A stretch of 64,000 nt of DNA from Desulfuromonadaceae bacterium (lineage in GTDB: Bacteria; Desulfobacterota; Desulfuromonadia; Geobacterales; Pseudopelobacteraceae), in NCBI GenBank assembly GCA_028683855.1, contig JAQUHA010000004.1, positions 83,058 to 147,057 on the forward strand, in the 5' to 3' direction. The notes under the pieces were generated by a model. The model was not told the origin of the DNA, made no database searches, and saw only the letters and a program-made list of their open reading frames with translations. Of this stretch, positions 38,501 through 46,203 are shown one piece after another (positions within the stretch are counted from its first letter, which is position 1; every line of letters begins with the position of its first letter). The position numbers and the translations under genes were made by a program.

Positions 38501-40684
38501 GGTGTTAGCCAGACTCCAGCTCATGCCGTCGGCGCTGAATCTGCCGGTGGCGGATGAGGATGTGAGGGTGATTGCTGTTGCTGATGATGCCGCTGTTTCT
38601 GTGCCGTAATCATCTATTATGCGGGCTATTATGCCGGCTAATGCTCCTGCTTTGGCGAAGCTCCATGATGCCGATTCAAGACGGAGTGTGCGGTAGGCAG
38701 GGTCATAGACGCGGATCTCCAGCTCTTTTGTTGCAGTATGCGGTGTTGCGGCGCCATCGCTGACTCTTATGCTGAACGGTGCGGTGATTGTTCGTGCTGT
38801 CGGAGTTCCGGTGATGCTGCAGCCGCTCAGTGTGAGACCGGCAGGGAGTGAACTGCCATTTGCGAGTGAACAGTTTATTGTGCCGACACCGCCGCTGGTG
38901 GTTATCGGTGCGCTGTAGGCAGTCCCTTTAATACCTTCAGTCAGTTGGGTGGAGCTTATTGTGAGTGGTGTCGAGATAGTCAGCGGGATGTCTACTGTTT
39001 TTGTATCCCCTCCGCCGCTGGCGGTTATACGGAGAGTGTAGCTGCCAGAGGCTGCTGCGGTGGTTGTTACGGTTATGGTGATATCGCTTCCGCTGGCTGC
39101 AGGAGTGATACTGGCGGTTGAAAGCTCTGTTGTGACACCAACCGGCGTTGTGCCGACAAATGATGCGGCAATAGATGTGACGCTGCTGTAACCACCGACT
39201 GCGGTGATTGTTAAGCTGCGGTTTTCCCCCTCCCCTTGCACCAGTTCAATTGCCGCCGGCGTGGTAAGGGCAAAACCGGTCTGCAATAGGGTTGTGCTTG
39301 CACTTTTTGATGGCGATCTGTTACCTGCTGCGTCTTTAACAAAGGCGTAGAGCGTTCTGCTGCCGTATGTGTTGCTGAATGTGTAGCTTGCAGGTTTTGT
39401 TGTCTGCCAGCTGCAGTCGGTGCTGTTGTCAGTTTCAGTCAGGCAGTAGCCGGTTACTCCAATGTTGTCGCTGGATGTAATGCCTATGCCGGTTGCGGTG
39501 AGTCCGCCGACGCTGGCAGGAAGGGTGAAGGCGCTTATGGTTGGTGCAGTTGTGTCCGGCAGGGTGATGGATGTGGTTGCTGTGGCAACCGGTGATATTA
39601 GTCCGGCTCCGTCTTTGACAAAGGCGTAGAGGGATTTGCCGGCTGCTACCCCCTGAGTAAGTCCGCCAAAGCTGTAGCTGGTAGGTTTGGTGCTGTTCCA
39701 AACACAACCGGTGCTGTCGTCAGCTTCGGTAAGACAGTAGCCGGTTATTGCTACGTTGTCGCTAGCGGTCAGAGTCACCGTAGCGGCTGCGGTTGTGGAA
39801 GTGGCGGGGAGACCGAAAGTGGAAATTACCGGAACTTGTGTGTCGGTGAAAGTGGCTGTTACACTCTTTGCTGCAGACATTGTTACGGAGCAGGTTGAAG
39901 GCGTGCTGCTGTCGCATCCGCTCCAGCTTACAAAGCTGCTGCCGCTGTCAGCGGTGGCGGTTAGGGTGACTACGGTGTCCGGAGTATAACTGGCTGTGCC
40001 GCTGTTACCGGACCAGGTTATCGTACCGCTATCCGGGCTTACGATTCCGCTGCCGCTACCGGCTTTTAAAATGGTCAAATAACCAAATGACCCAGACTGT
40101 CCTCCTCGAACAGGCCAGACATAGACGTTACCCGTCTTATAGCCGTAGCTCACGTAGCCACCGTACATACTGACGTACCAGGCGAGGGTACTACTGTCCG
40201 CGTAGCTGGTAGATGACCAATAGTAGTCAGACTGAACGCCGCTGAAAGGGTGACCGGCAGGGAGAGCGGGAGTGTATTTTTCCGCGTCAATCAGGCTTTC
40301 CAGTTCTGTCACGTTGGGGAGCCGCCAGTCGTTATAGCCCATATAACTGCTGCTGTTGAGGGTTTTGATATAATCCAGCGCACCTTGCCACGTTTTGGTT
40401 GTAGACGCAGGATTGGCGTTTTTACTCCAGATCAGTCCGGTAAGAGTATCGGTTACGGTTTGGTCACCATTATCCGTAAAGCGCACCGTTGGCGGTACTG
40501 CACCGGTTTTCAACGCTCCGTCATCAGCTGACACATAACTGGTGGTCTGCCCGGTTCGCGGCAGTTGAATGGTAGCAGTAAGGGCGAGTGATGCGTTAAA
40601 AAGCAATAGCATACACAACAGAAAGGCAATTCTGAACCAGGATTTACTGGATTTATCGGATTTACAGGACGTTAAATTCTTCAT
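35528..40684 (-). CDS. Giant DUF1566 (VR3) / Ig / C13 peptidase / dockerin protein
   Basis: About 1718 aa from the ATG at 40684, preceded by GGAG; the longer in-frame start at 40816 reads through a non-coding repeat. Signal peptide SWFRIAFLLCMLLLFNASLALTA, whose n-region (KSSKSWFR) is repeat-derived as in 7679-13477. DUF1566 domain about 25-198 with a variable-repeat-like end (YWSSTSYA...YVWPVRGGQ, residues 149-196). Then a bacterial-repeat module (GCDSSTPSTC), CLTE-type Ig repeats, He_PIG-like and other Ig modules, a C13 legumain-like domain (MLDHGG near 1177, GSCYSG near 1226), fibronectin-like and carboxypeptidase-regulatory modules, and a dockerin (PGDCDGSKDVSIAEVQ; GTVSIAEVQKTINSFLGL). 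Third architecture pairing a variable lectin-fold domain or its relative with protease and dockerin. Confidence 0.86.
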   Translation of the reverse strand: MKNLTSCKSDKSSKSWFRIAFLLCMLLLFNASLALTATIQLPRTGQTTSYVSADDGALKTGAVPPTVRFTDNGDQTVTDTLTGLIWSKNANPASTTKTWQGALDYIKTLNSSSYMGYNDWRLPNVTELESLIDAEKYTPALPAGHPFSGVQSDYYWSSTSYADSSTLAWYVSMYGGYVSYGYKTGNVYVWPVRGGQSGSFGYLTILKAGSGSGIVSPDSGTITWSGNSGTASYTPDTVVTLTATADSGSSFVSWSGCDSSTPSTCSVTMSAAKSVTATFTDTQVPVISTFGLPATSTTAAATVTLTASDNVAITGYCLTEADDSTGCVWNSTKPTSYSFGGLTQGVAAGKSLYAFVKDGAGLISPVATATTSITLPDTTAPTISAFTLPASVGGLTATGIGITSSDNIGVTGYCLTETDNSTDCSWQTTKPASYTFSNTYGSRTLYAFVKDAAGNRSPSKSASTTLLQTGFALTTPAAIELVQGEGENRSLTITAVGGYSSVTSIAASFVGTTPVGVTTELSTASITPAASGSDITITVTTTAAASGSYTLRITASGGGDTKTVDIPLTISTPLTISSTQLTEGIKGTAYSAPITTSGGVGTINCSLANGSSLPAGLTLSGCSITGTPTARTITAPFSIRVSDGAATPHTATKELEIRVYDPAYRTLRLESASWSFAKAGALAGIIARIIDDYGTETAASSATAITLTSSSATGRFSADGMSWSLANTVYPTITAGTASYEFMYSDSNAGTFTLTASGKSGSTSAAYGSDSHAVTVTDTTVSDTTAPTVTNFTIPATSNTLTVAITALSAADSNGVSDYCITETDDSSRCSWSASIPVNHTFTTSGTKTLYAFARDGAGNISPPSSQSVTITFDPTRTVTLNINALAQSIAYAQSFSISGSLIEDATVTPLAYKEVCFIFTTPSATKTAENCAQTMSNGTFNYPVDSAIVDLSGSWSVALGFKGDSTYKAASVSRTFTVNKLDTTVTASSAPTFVSPSGSVIISGKLNAASSSTVNLIGVPVTVTITDSNNKEYTLNPTTSDSAGRFSIGFNQFGGITGIWSVRASFGGSSNLNASPASTPQNFTVAASTGYAILIQGDLNGSSRDSYTASMQRIHKQLTDRFITADNIWYLSPDGTSRANVDEVMSRTAIQNAITTWAYNRISSYGDAPLYIIMLDHGGRDGKFYIGDDSSYLTPGEMNGWITTLESNLKTNFNITSKIVIINGSCYSGSFIPGLKKTGRTIITSAAADKTAAQGPRPSRYAADQTILGDSFIHAFVDHLAGNSNLHLVEAFKKASETIERMSKQSPLFEDGSDDGTPYQYLADNDGIPSWNLPFGISRAASMVEWKQTMPAATAMLGTAPEIYAATTGDITGEAVTVWAEVKKPSFVMPEGDTGQINLNLPQLTARYNQSNSRWEFPADLNPGITDIIFNETGTYSVILYAEDLDGEQLPPTVATVYINDTANTAPAVPQPLEPAADAEQKEPLIAFSWSESADPDNDPISYTLIILADNNGAAGNELKRFEGIPQSATLLDAVNELKADGSKLFTSGTFWWQVTAVDSRGGSAQSETVKFSYLPQSGMLAFILGTVIDQSGKGVPSAKVKTSTATYTSLSNGYVLIPVSAGIYSLTAEKAGYTSATRSVTTSSGSVSKVLFNLTEVVSTMPGDCDGSKDVSIAEVQRGINMFLGLASAEICVDFDRSGTVSIAEVQKTINSFLGL
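40096..40237 (-). repeat. Probable DGR variable repeat VR3 (second scaffold)
   Basis: Same layout and length as VR1, but the fixed residues are WSSTSYA and WPVRGG rather than WSGST and WPVRSG, and it differs from the local TR at many non-adenine positions. Compared with VR4 the differences cluster at the codon positions that are Asn in a typical template. Its own TR is not in the window. Confidence 0.65.
40629..40670. repeat. Half copy of the palindromic repeat inside coding sequence
   Basis: TCTGAACCAGGATTTACTGG followed by further GGATTTA arms; minus strand encodes the KSSKSWFR n-region of the giant protein's signal peptide. About 26 bp identical to the copy at 13421-13446. Confidence 0.75.
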
Positions 40685-40747
40685 TGTCAATTCTCCGTGT
40701 GATATTGCGTTACTTGACAGAACAAGAAACCTTCCGAACCAGGAAAC

Positions 40748-40886
40748 GTCTGAACCTGGATTTACAGGATTTAAAGATTTACAGGATCTTGAATCCCGAT
40801 AATTCCAACAATCCAATAAATCCTGGTTCAGATAAAGATTTTAAAATCCAATAATCCTCGAAATCCGACGAATCACGGTTCAGACA
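40748..40886. repeat. Palindromic intergenic repeat, copy 3 (left flank of GxxExxY gene)
   Basis: Composite of two arms: GTCTGAACCTGGATTTACAGG ... AAATCCTGGTTCAGA ... GTTCAGACA. Similar (about 85% by eye) and in direct orientation to 41291-41429. It supplies the stop codon of the GxxExxY gene (TGTCTGAACC). Confidence 0.8.
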
Positions 40887-41254
40887 TTTTTCCTCAACCT
40901 TTTAAATTCCAGACTGCGCGCCCCGAAGTTGATCAAAAGCCCCTGTTCAATACGGAATGCCTCCAGATAATTAAGCGCCTGCGCCAAGTGGACATCTTCC
41001 AGCTTAATCAAAGCCTTCAGCTCCACCAGCACCCTGTTTTCAACCAGAAAATCGACCCGGCGGGTTCCGATATCGATACCATCATAGTAAATCGCTATCT
41101 CCTGCTCACGGGAAAAGGATAAACCTTTTTTCTGCATCTCAATTGCCAACGCCCTCTGATAGATCACTTCCTGAAAACCGTTGCCAAGAGTAGAGTGAAC
41201 TTTCATGGCGCATCCGATAATTGCATGAGTCAGAGGATCAACTATCACTGCCAT
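40880..41254 (-). CDS. GxxExxY family protein (PD-(D/E)XK-like)
   Basis: 124 aa. Carries the family signature GFQEVIY (G-x-x-E-x-x-Y), then RRVDFLVENRVLVELKAL with a D...ExK nuclease-like core, and ends INFGARSLEFKRLRK; full length for the family (about 125 aa). These proteins are placed in the PDDEXK_3 group; a nuclease role is predicted but not established. The gene is bracketed by two direct copies of the palindromic repeat and takes its stop codon from one of them, so gene plus repeats look like one insertable unit. It follows the VR4 DUF1566 gene. Confidence 0.85.
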   Translation of the reverse strand: MAVIVDPLTHAIIGCAMKVHSTLGNGFQEVIYQRALAIEMQKKGLSFSREQEIAIYYDGIDIGTRRVDFLVENRVLVELKALIKLEDVHLAQALNYLEAFRIEQGLLINFGARSLEFKRLRKNV

Positions 41255-41290
41255 GGCACCCCCTTTATCAAACTGCCTGAAACGGGAAAC

Positions 41291-41429
41291 ATCTTAACCG
41301 GTATTTACAGGATTCAAAGATTTACAGGATTTTGAATCCCGATAATCCCAACAATCCAGTAAATAGTGGTTCAGAGATAGATTTTAAAATCCAATAACCC
41401 ACGGAATCCGACGAATCCAGGTTCAGACA
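41291..41429. repeat. Palindromic intergenic repeat, copy 4 (right flank of GxxExxY gene)
   Basis: Parallel to 40748-40886 with TATTTACAGGATTCAAAGATTT-like arms and a GTTCAGACA end. It begins one base after the stop codon of the VR4 gene, exactly as copy 1 does after the 6576-7349 gene. Confidence 0.8.
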
Positions 41430-41430
41430 G

Positions 41431-42057
41431 CTACTCTCCCCCTCGAACTGGCCAGACATAGTAGTTATTTGGCTTACTGTGGTTGTACACGTGGCCATTG
41501 AACATATAGACGAAACAGGCGTAGGTACTATTGACTGCGTAGCTGGTAGATGACCAATAGAAGTTAGACCGAACGCCGCTGAAAGGATGACCGGCAGGGA
41601 GCGCGGGGTTGGCTTGAGAGCGATCCACAAGGCTTTGCAGTTCCTTGCGATTGGGCAACCGCCACTGTCCGGCTCTGCTGCTGTCGGTCAAGCCGCATGT
41701 ACCTGCAGAAAGGGCACTGCTCCAGGTTATGGCGTTGTTCCACGTGAGGTATCCGCTGCTCTTTGCTATGCCACCTGCCGTATCGGTGCAGTTTGCATTT
41801 TTGAGCCATATTAACCCTGTCAGGTTGTCGGTTACTGTACCGTTACCGTTATCAGTAAAACGCGGGGTGGGCCAGGCAACTCCGGATTTTATTTCGCCAT
41901 CCTGACCTGTGCCGGCGCATGGTATGACCGTGCCTGCTGTATCGGTGCAGGCAGTTTGACCGGTCTGAGGGAGCTGAACGGTTGAAGCGGCAAAGGCAGT
42001 TGAGAATGCGGAATGAAAAAGAGAGAGTGCAATAATAATTAAGAGCATTTTTTTCAT
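41431..42057 (-). CDS. Small secreted DUF1566 protein with variable-repeat end (VR4)
   Basis: 208 aa, start 42057, signal peptide MKKMLLIIIALSLFHSAFSTAFAAST. The PQTGQTACTD / CAGTGQDGEIKSG block precedes a single DUF1566 domain (WRLPNRKELQSLVDRSQANPALPAGHPF). Its last 48 residues form a variable-repeat-like region ending YVWPVRGGE-stop, so the design is the same as the VR2 protein. The scaffold (WSSTSYA) matches VR3 in the neighbouring giant protein instead of the local template. One scaffold tryptophan is a cysteine here (ACF for AW-), which is not explained by adenine mutagenesis. Probably a secreted ligand-binding protein. Confidence 0.82.
   Translation of the reverse strand: MKKMLLIIIALSLFHSAFSTAFAASTVQLPQTGQTACTDTAGTVIPCAGTGQDGEIKSGVAWPTPRFTDNGNGTVTDNLTGLIWLKNANCTDTAGGIAKSSGYLTWNNAITWSSALSAGTCGLTDSSRAGQWRLPNRKELQSLVDRSQANPALPAGHPFSGVRSNFYWSSTSYAVNSTYACFVYMFNGHVYNHSKPNNYYVWPVRGGE
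41433..41574 (-). repeat. Probable DGR variable repeat VR4 (second scaffold)
   Basis: Paired with VR3: both share the framework residues WSSTSYA, V.M..G.V and YVWPVRGG, and differ mostly at the sites that are variable in DGR targets. Ends in GGGAGAG, like the TR's IMH* rather than the IMH of VR1/VR2. Confidence 0.6.
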
Positions 42058-42476
42058 GTTTACGACCTCTGCAAATTATATTTTTAATCCATATTTATAT
42101 TAATTAAAGCACATCATAATGCTTTTGGAGATTACTGCATACTGGACTATTTTACAACCCACAAAGACATTCCCGACTCGTTTATGCAACTCCGGCAAAA
42201 TTTGTCTTGAATTAACTATAAACAAAAGCAAGTCATTTGAGTTGGCAATCTCTACTGTTGACAGGATGCGTCATTAATAATTAGCACCAAGAGCACACTT
42301 AATTAAAAAATATATTCAATAAATAAAAATTATACTTTTTACAAAAATATTAGCTTTGGTGATTAAATATATTTTCTATTTCAGTCTGTTTCTGTTATAA
42401 AGACTGTGAATAAATTACCATATTTTTTATTCACGCTGTTTATTCAGCAATATCAATGGGATGGAGGTATTTTGCT
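42058..42476. other. Divergent AT-rich intergenic region
   Basis: 419 bp between divergent genes, very AT-rich from 42290 to 42430, so it should hold both promoters; I cannot pick -35/-10 boxes with confidence. No gene or clear repeat seen. Confidence 0.5.
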
Positions 42477-44525
42477 ATGATTTTTAAAAGGATGCTATTG
42501 GCAAGTATTATGATGCTTTTCAGTGCAATGTCCGTACTGGCGGCGGTGGGTCCGACTCTGGATCTGGGAACAGTATCTGGAGCACCGGGGCAGACAGTAG
42601 CAGTGCCCATAACTCTTACCAATAACGGAGCTGCACTGTCTTCTGTTGCCGTTGATATTGAGTATGACGCTGCTGTATTAACCCCGACAGCCGTTGCTCC
42701 GGCAACAAAACCTGTGGTAATTGGCGCTGCCGGAACAGCAGCGGGAAAAATGATTACCCAGAATCTGGTTTCAGACGGCTTGTACCGCATAGGACTGACT
42801 AGTCTTGCTGACACAAATGCAATTGGCGATGGCGTTGTTGCTACTATTACATTTGCTGTAGCAGCCGGTACATCTGGTAATGTACCCCTGGCAAATAGAC
42901 CGAGCGCTTCAGATGCTAATGGCGTTGCTGTTGCTATTACAGGTTCAAACGGACAGATAAGCCTTCCGGTAGTTTTACCAACCGTTACCGCTTTTACGAT
43001 TCCAGCAACCGGCACTTCACTTACTTCTACCTTCACAACACTTACCGCCTCGGCTAATACAACCGCGTACCTGATTTCTGAGACCTCAACAAAACCTCTT
43101 GTCGGGGATTCAAGATGGTCACTCACTAAGCCGGCTTCTTACACATTTACAAGTTACGGAGCTAAAACTCTTTATGCCTGGGTTAAAGACAAAGACGGCA
43201 ATATCTCAGCTGCAGCTGCAACTGCGACCACAACTTTAACAGAGCCTGCTGCAACCGTAGTGGCTTTTACAATTCCAGCAACAGGTTATTCCACCACAGT
43301 TTCGATAACTACATTTACAGGTTCCGCAAATGCTGTCGCTTACCTGATAACAGAGAGCGCAACCGCCCCTGCGGCAAGTGATGCAGGCTGGAAAAATGCC
43401 GCTCCTGCAACATTTGCTGTTACCGGACTTACAGCTCACACCCTCTACGCCTGGGTTAAAAACACATCCGGTGCTGTTTCGGCATCCAAAACCGCAACTA
43501 TAACTCTTTCGGAAAAACCTGCACCGGTTCTTGTTGTAAACACTCTTGCTGACAATGATGTTACAAACAACAACACTCTTAACATTACCGGTTCTGTAAC
43601 TAAAAACAGCGCCGCCGGTAGTGGTGATATTTCAGGTCTGACCGTAAACGGAAATAATGTTCCCCTTAACCAGGACGGAACATTCAGTACGGCTGTTACT
43701 TTAACAGAAGGCAGCAACAACATTGTCACCGTTGCTTCTGACAACCAGAATCCTCCGGTGACTGCAACCGACAGCCGGACGATAATTTATGACAAAACAG
43801 CACCAACTCTTACCATATCCGCTCCGGCTAATAACTCGCAGACTAATGTTGCTTCAGTAACCATAACCGGAACTGTAAATGAGACCTCAACTGTTTCAGT
43901 CTCACAGAATGCCGGAGCCAGTGAATTCGCCACCATGACTGGAACTTCATTTTCATTTGCTGCAACGCTGGTTGAGGGGGACAATACGTTTGATCTTACT
44001 GCTAAAGATCAGGCTGAAAACAGCAGCAGCGTTACTCAGTTAAAAATTAAACTGGACACTGCAAGTCCGACGTTGGCAATAACAGATCCTTCCAAGGATA
44101 TTACAACTACACTTCGAACATATCTGCTTACAGGTACAGCAGGTGATAACAATGAAGTAGCATCGCTGGATATTAAAGTTGATGGCGTATCCGTTACTCC
44201 GGCAGCTGCAGTTGTAAACGGTGCTTTCCAGAAAGAGATTACACTTTCAAATCCGTCTACAAAAACCTGGCCGGTTTCAGTAACTGTAACTGACGCAGTC
44301 GGCAACTCTACAACCGTGACACGCAATATCATATTCAAGGCACTCGGTCTTGCGGATGCACTGAAAGCGCTTAGAATTTCGGTTGGTCTTGATGATGAAA
44401 CTGCCGCAGATCAGGTTTTGGACGTCGCGCCACTGTTAAATGATAAACCTAATGGAGACGGTTCTATTAATGCGGGCGATGCAGGTGTTATTCTCCGTAA
44501 GGTCGCCGGTTTTGAATCCTGGTAA
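42477..44525 (+). CDS. Scaffoldin-like secreted protein: cohesin, Ig modules, dockerin-like end
   Basis: 682 aa from the ATG at 42477, 8 nt after GGAGGT; an in-frame start at 42456 is less likely. Signal peptide IFKRMLLASIMMLFSAMSVLAAV. Residues about 24-160 form a cohesin domain: VSGAPGQTVAVPITLTNNG, SSVAVDIEYDAAVLTPTAV, GDGVVATITFAVAAGTSG. These are the classic cohesin strands. Several Ig-like modules follow (AFTIPATG..., two Big/SLH-type modules with SVTITGTVNETSTV), and the C-terminus has a dockerin-like Ca loop (NDKPNGDGSINAGDAGVILRKVAG) with a degenerate first half. Cohesin plus dockerin in one chain is how scaffoldins link. First gene of a plus-strand operon with the lipoprotein 36 bp downstream; it opposes the dockerin genes on the other strand. 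Confidence 0.82.
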   Translation: MIFKRMLLASIMMLFSAMSVLAAVGPTLDLGTVSGAPGQTVAVPITLTNNGAALSSVAVDIEYDAAVLTPTAVAPATKPVVIGAAGTAAGKMITQNLVSDGLYRIGLTSLADTNAIGDGVVATITFAVAAGTSGNVPLANRPSASDANGVAVAITGSNGQISLPVVLPTVTAFTIPATGTSLTSTFTTLTASANTTAYLISETSTKPLVGDSRWSLTKPASYTFTSYGAKTLYAWVKDKDGNISAAAATATTTLTEPAATVVAFTIPATGYSTTVSITTFTGSANAVAYLITESATAPAASDAGWKNAAPATFAVTGLTAHTLYAWVKNTSGAVSASKTATITLSEKPAPVLVVNTLADNDVTNNNTLNITGSVTKNSAAGSGDISGLTVNGNNVPLNQDGTFSTAVTLTEGSNNIVTVASDNQNPPVTATDSRTIIYDKTAPTLTISAPANNSQTNVASVTITGTVNETSTVSVSQNAGASEFATMTGTSFSFAATLVEGDNTFDLTAKDQAENSSSVTQLKIKLDTASPTLAITDPSKDITTTLRTYLLTGTAGDNNEVASLDIKVDGVSVTPAAAVVNGAFQKEITLSNPSTKTWPVSVTVTDAVGNSTTVTRNIIFKALGLADALKALRISVGLDDETAADQVLDVAPLLNDKPNGDGSINAGDAGVILRKVAGFESW

Positions 44526-44560
44526 TTTATAAAAACACTAAAATAGAGAGGTAAAAGAAT

Positions 44561-45805
44561 ATGAAAATATCTGCATTTGCCAAGTTGTTGTTTATTTCTG
44601 TAATGAGCTGTTTTCTGTTTGCCTGCGGCGGGGATAAAGCCACCCCGTTAGCAGCTGATACCAGTACGACACTGAAAGGGGTGGCTGCCGCCGGAATTTT
44701 TCAGACAGGAACTGTTGATATTCACGCGGTTAAAGCAGACGGGACTCTTGATCCGACCCCCCTTAATTCTGCCAATATTGTAGTGTCAGATAATGGTAAT
44801 TTTTCCGTTAACATAGGAACATACTCCGGTGCGGTTGTGGCAATTGCTTACGGAACTTATGTTGATGAAGCAACCGGCGCAACTATCAATCTACCAAAAA
44901 CCAGCCCGCTTCGCGCTGCTCTTCCGAGCTCATCAGTTAAATCGGGGGTTGTAAAATTAAACATTACCGCACTTACAACTGTTGCGGTGGCACAGGCAGG
45001 AGTTGCAGGCCCTGCTGTAACTTTTACTGACAATTCAATAGTAGCAGCAAATCAGGCGCTTGCTACCGCTTTTGATATAGCGAGCATTACCGATGTAGCG
45101 CCTGTTTCACCAACTGACCTGTTAAACCCGGCAGTCTCTGGAGACCAGATAAAATATACAACTCTGCTTGCACTGCTTTCCGAGTACACCGGCAAAACAA
45201 GTCTCAATCCGGCAGAGCCTACCCCGACTGAAGTTGTTGCTGCTCTCTCTAATATGGCAACTAATATTGACACCACAAATAAAACGATCAGTTCTGCCGG
45301 TGCATATTCACTGCAGAGTGCAGCTTCAACCCTTTTGGCAAAAACTGAAAACCCTGTCGTAGTTGCAATAAATCAACTCCCTGCATCCACAACTTACATC
45401 AATCAGGTAAAAGATGGTTCACTGTTAAACGGTGGGGTCCCGATTACAATATTTCCTCTTAAGCTTAGAACAGTCGGGCCGGATGGTATTCTCGGAATTG
45501 ATGTAGCATTTACATTACCGCCTGGCGTCTCAATATTCCCGAATAATACAACAGGAATATTTGCATCAGGAGCAGCAGGCGGAGTTTCTCTTGTTACTGC
45601 TAATACCGTTGGGCAGAAAACCAGCATATCTCTCGCAACCGGTGCAGAGAATGGTTTAGCAGCCGGTGAGTTTTTGACTGTATACTGCGGTTACTCAGCA
45701 GGAACAGCACCGTTGCTTGCAGACATTATTATTTCTGATCTTATAGTTCACAGTGTAGCTGGTGGTGAGATTGTTACTGACTCTTTTGTAATCGAGAAGT
45801 TTTAA
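44561..45805 (+). CDS. Lipoprotein with probable C-terminal cohesin-like domain
   Basis: 414 aa, start with GAGAGGT upstream. Lipobox CFLFAC-GGDK. N-terminal beta/helical region (KGVAAAGIFQTGTVDIHAV...) typical of Geobacter surface lipoproteins, with a carboxypeptidase-regulatory flavour and a helical middle. The last 130 residues show LGIDVAFTLPPGVSIF, KTSISLATGAENGLAAGEFLTVYCGY, LLADIIISDLIVHSVAGGE: the same strand pattern as the coupled lipoprotein 16239-16763 and compatible with cohesin. It is co-transcribed with the scaffoldin-like gene and is followed by a strong terminator. Most likely the membrane anchor of the system; cohesin fold is inferred. Confidence 0.65.
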   Translation: MKISAFAKLLFISVMSCFLFACGGDKATPLAADTSTTLKGVAAAGIFQTGTVDIHAVKADGTLDPTPLNSANIVVSDNGNFSVNIGTYSGAVVAIAYGTYVDEATGATINLPKTSPLRAALPSSSVKSGVVKLNITALTTVAVAQAGVAGPAVTFTDNSIVAANQALATAFDIASITDVAPVSPTDLLNPAVSGDQIKYTTLLALLSEYTGKTSLNPAEPTPTEVVAALSNMATNIDTTNKTISSAGAYSLQSAASTLLAKTENPVVVAINQLPASTTYINQVKDGSLLNGGVPITIFPLKLRTVGPDGILGIDVAFTLPPGVSIFPNNTTGIFASGAAGGVSLVTANTVGQKTSISLATGAENGLAAGEFLTVYCGYSAGTAPLLADIIISDLIVHSVAGGEIVTDSFVIEKF

Positions 45806-45825
45806 ATCTGAATCAGGGTAGTATA

Positions 45826-45864
45826 GATACAACAAAGCCCACTTTAAGTGGGCTTTGTTGTATC
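45826..45864. terminator. Strong rho-independent terminator
   Basis: 17-bp perfect stem GATACAACAAAGCCCAC / GTGGGCTTTGTTGTATC with a 5-nt loop, 21 bp after the lipoprotein stop. Could also stop minus-strand transcription. Confidence 0.85.
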
Positions 45865-45942
45865 TGATTGCAGGAGCAATCTCCAGATAGTGATTTTAGT
45901 AGACTGGAGCCTTGCTCCTACATTCCAATATGCAGCAACAGC

Positions 45943-46125
45943 TCAAATCACAGAATCAGCCCCTGCCTGAATCTCTTCCCGCAAGGTGACCAGCAGTTCA
46001 GCACATATTACCACCAACTCCTGCCTCAAGCCTTCTGCCTCTGATGAAAGTTCGGTATTAACTGATTCTGCAAAGTATTTGAATTTGGATACAACATCTT
46101 CAAACTGCTCAATAGTGCAATTCAT
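45943..46125 (-). CDS. Small helical protein of unknown function
   Basis: 60 aa, preceded by GAGGAGAT at good spacing. Two predicted amphipathic helices (EDVVSKFKYFAESVNTELSSEAEGLRQELVVICAELLVTLREEI). No recognisable domain. It lies just downstream of a diguanylate cyclase gene on the same strand (about 78 bp gap) and may be its co-transcribed partner. The strong ribosome site is the main argument that it is real. Confidence 0.55.
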   Translation of the reverse strand: MNCTIEQFEDVVSKFKYFAESVNTELSSEAEGLRQELVVICAELLVTLREEIQAGADSVI

Positions 46126-46203
46126 GCCTGAATCTCCTCGATAACAATTCGTAAATAAAAATGTGGTGAAGGAACAATAGTTCTGAAAGTATAAATCCGG
46201 TTC

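Noticed and set aside
42130..42180. TTTTACAACCCACAAAG resembling a dockerin 3' end
   Set aside because: Only part of the tail matches and a base is missing, so it cannot be told from chance.
157..45805. CRISPR array or transposase among the repeats
   Set aside because: The repeats are palindromic and scattered, with no regular spacers; no transposase or integrase motif is visible.
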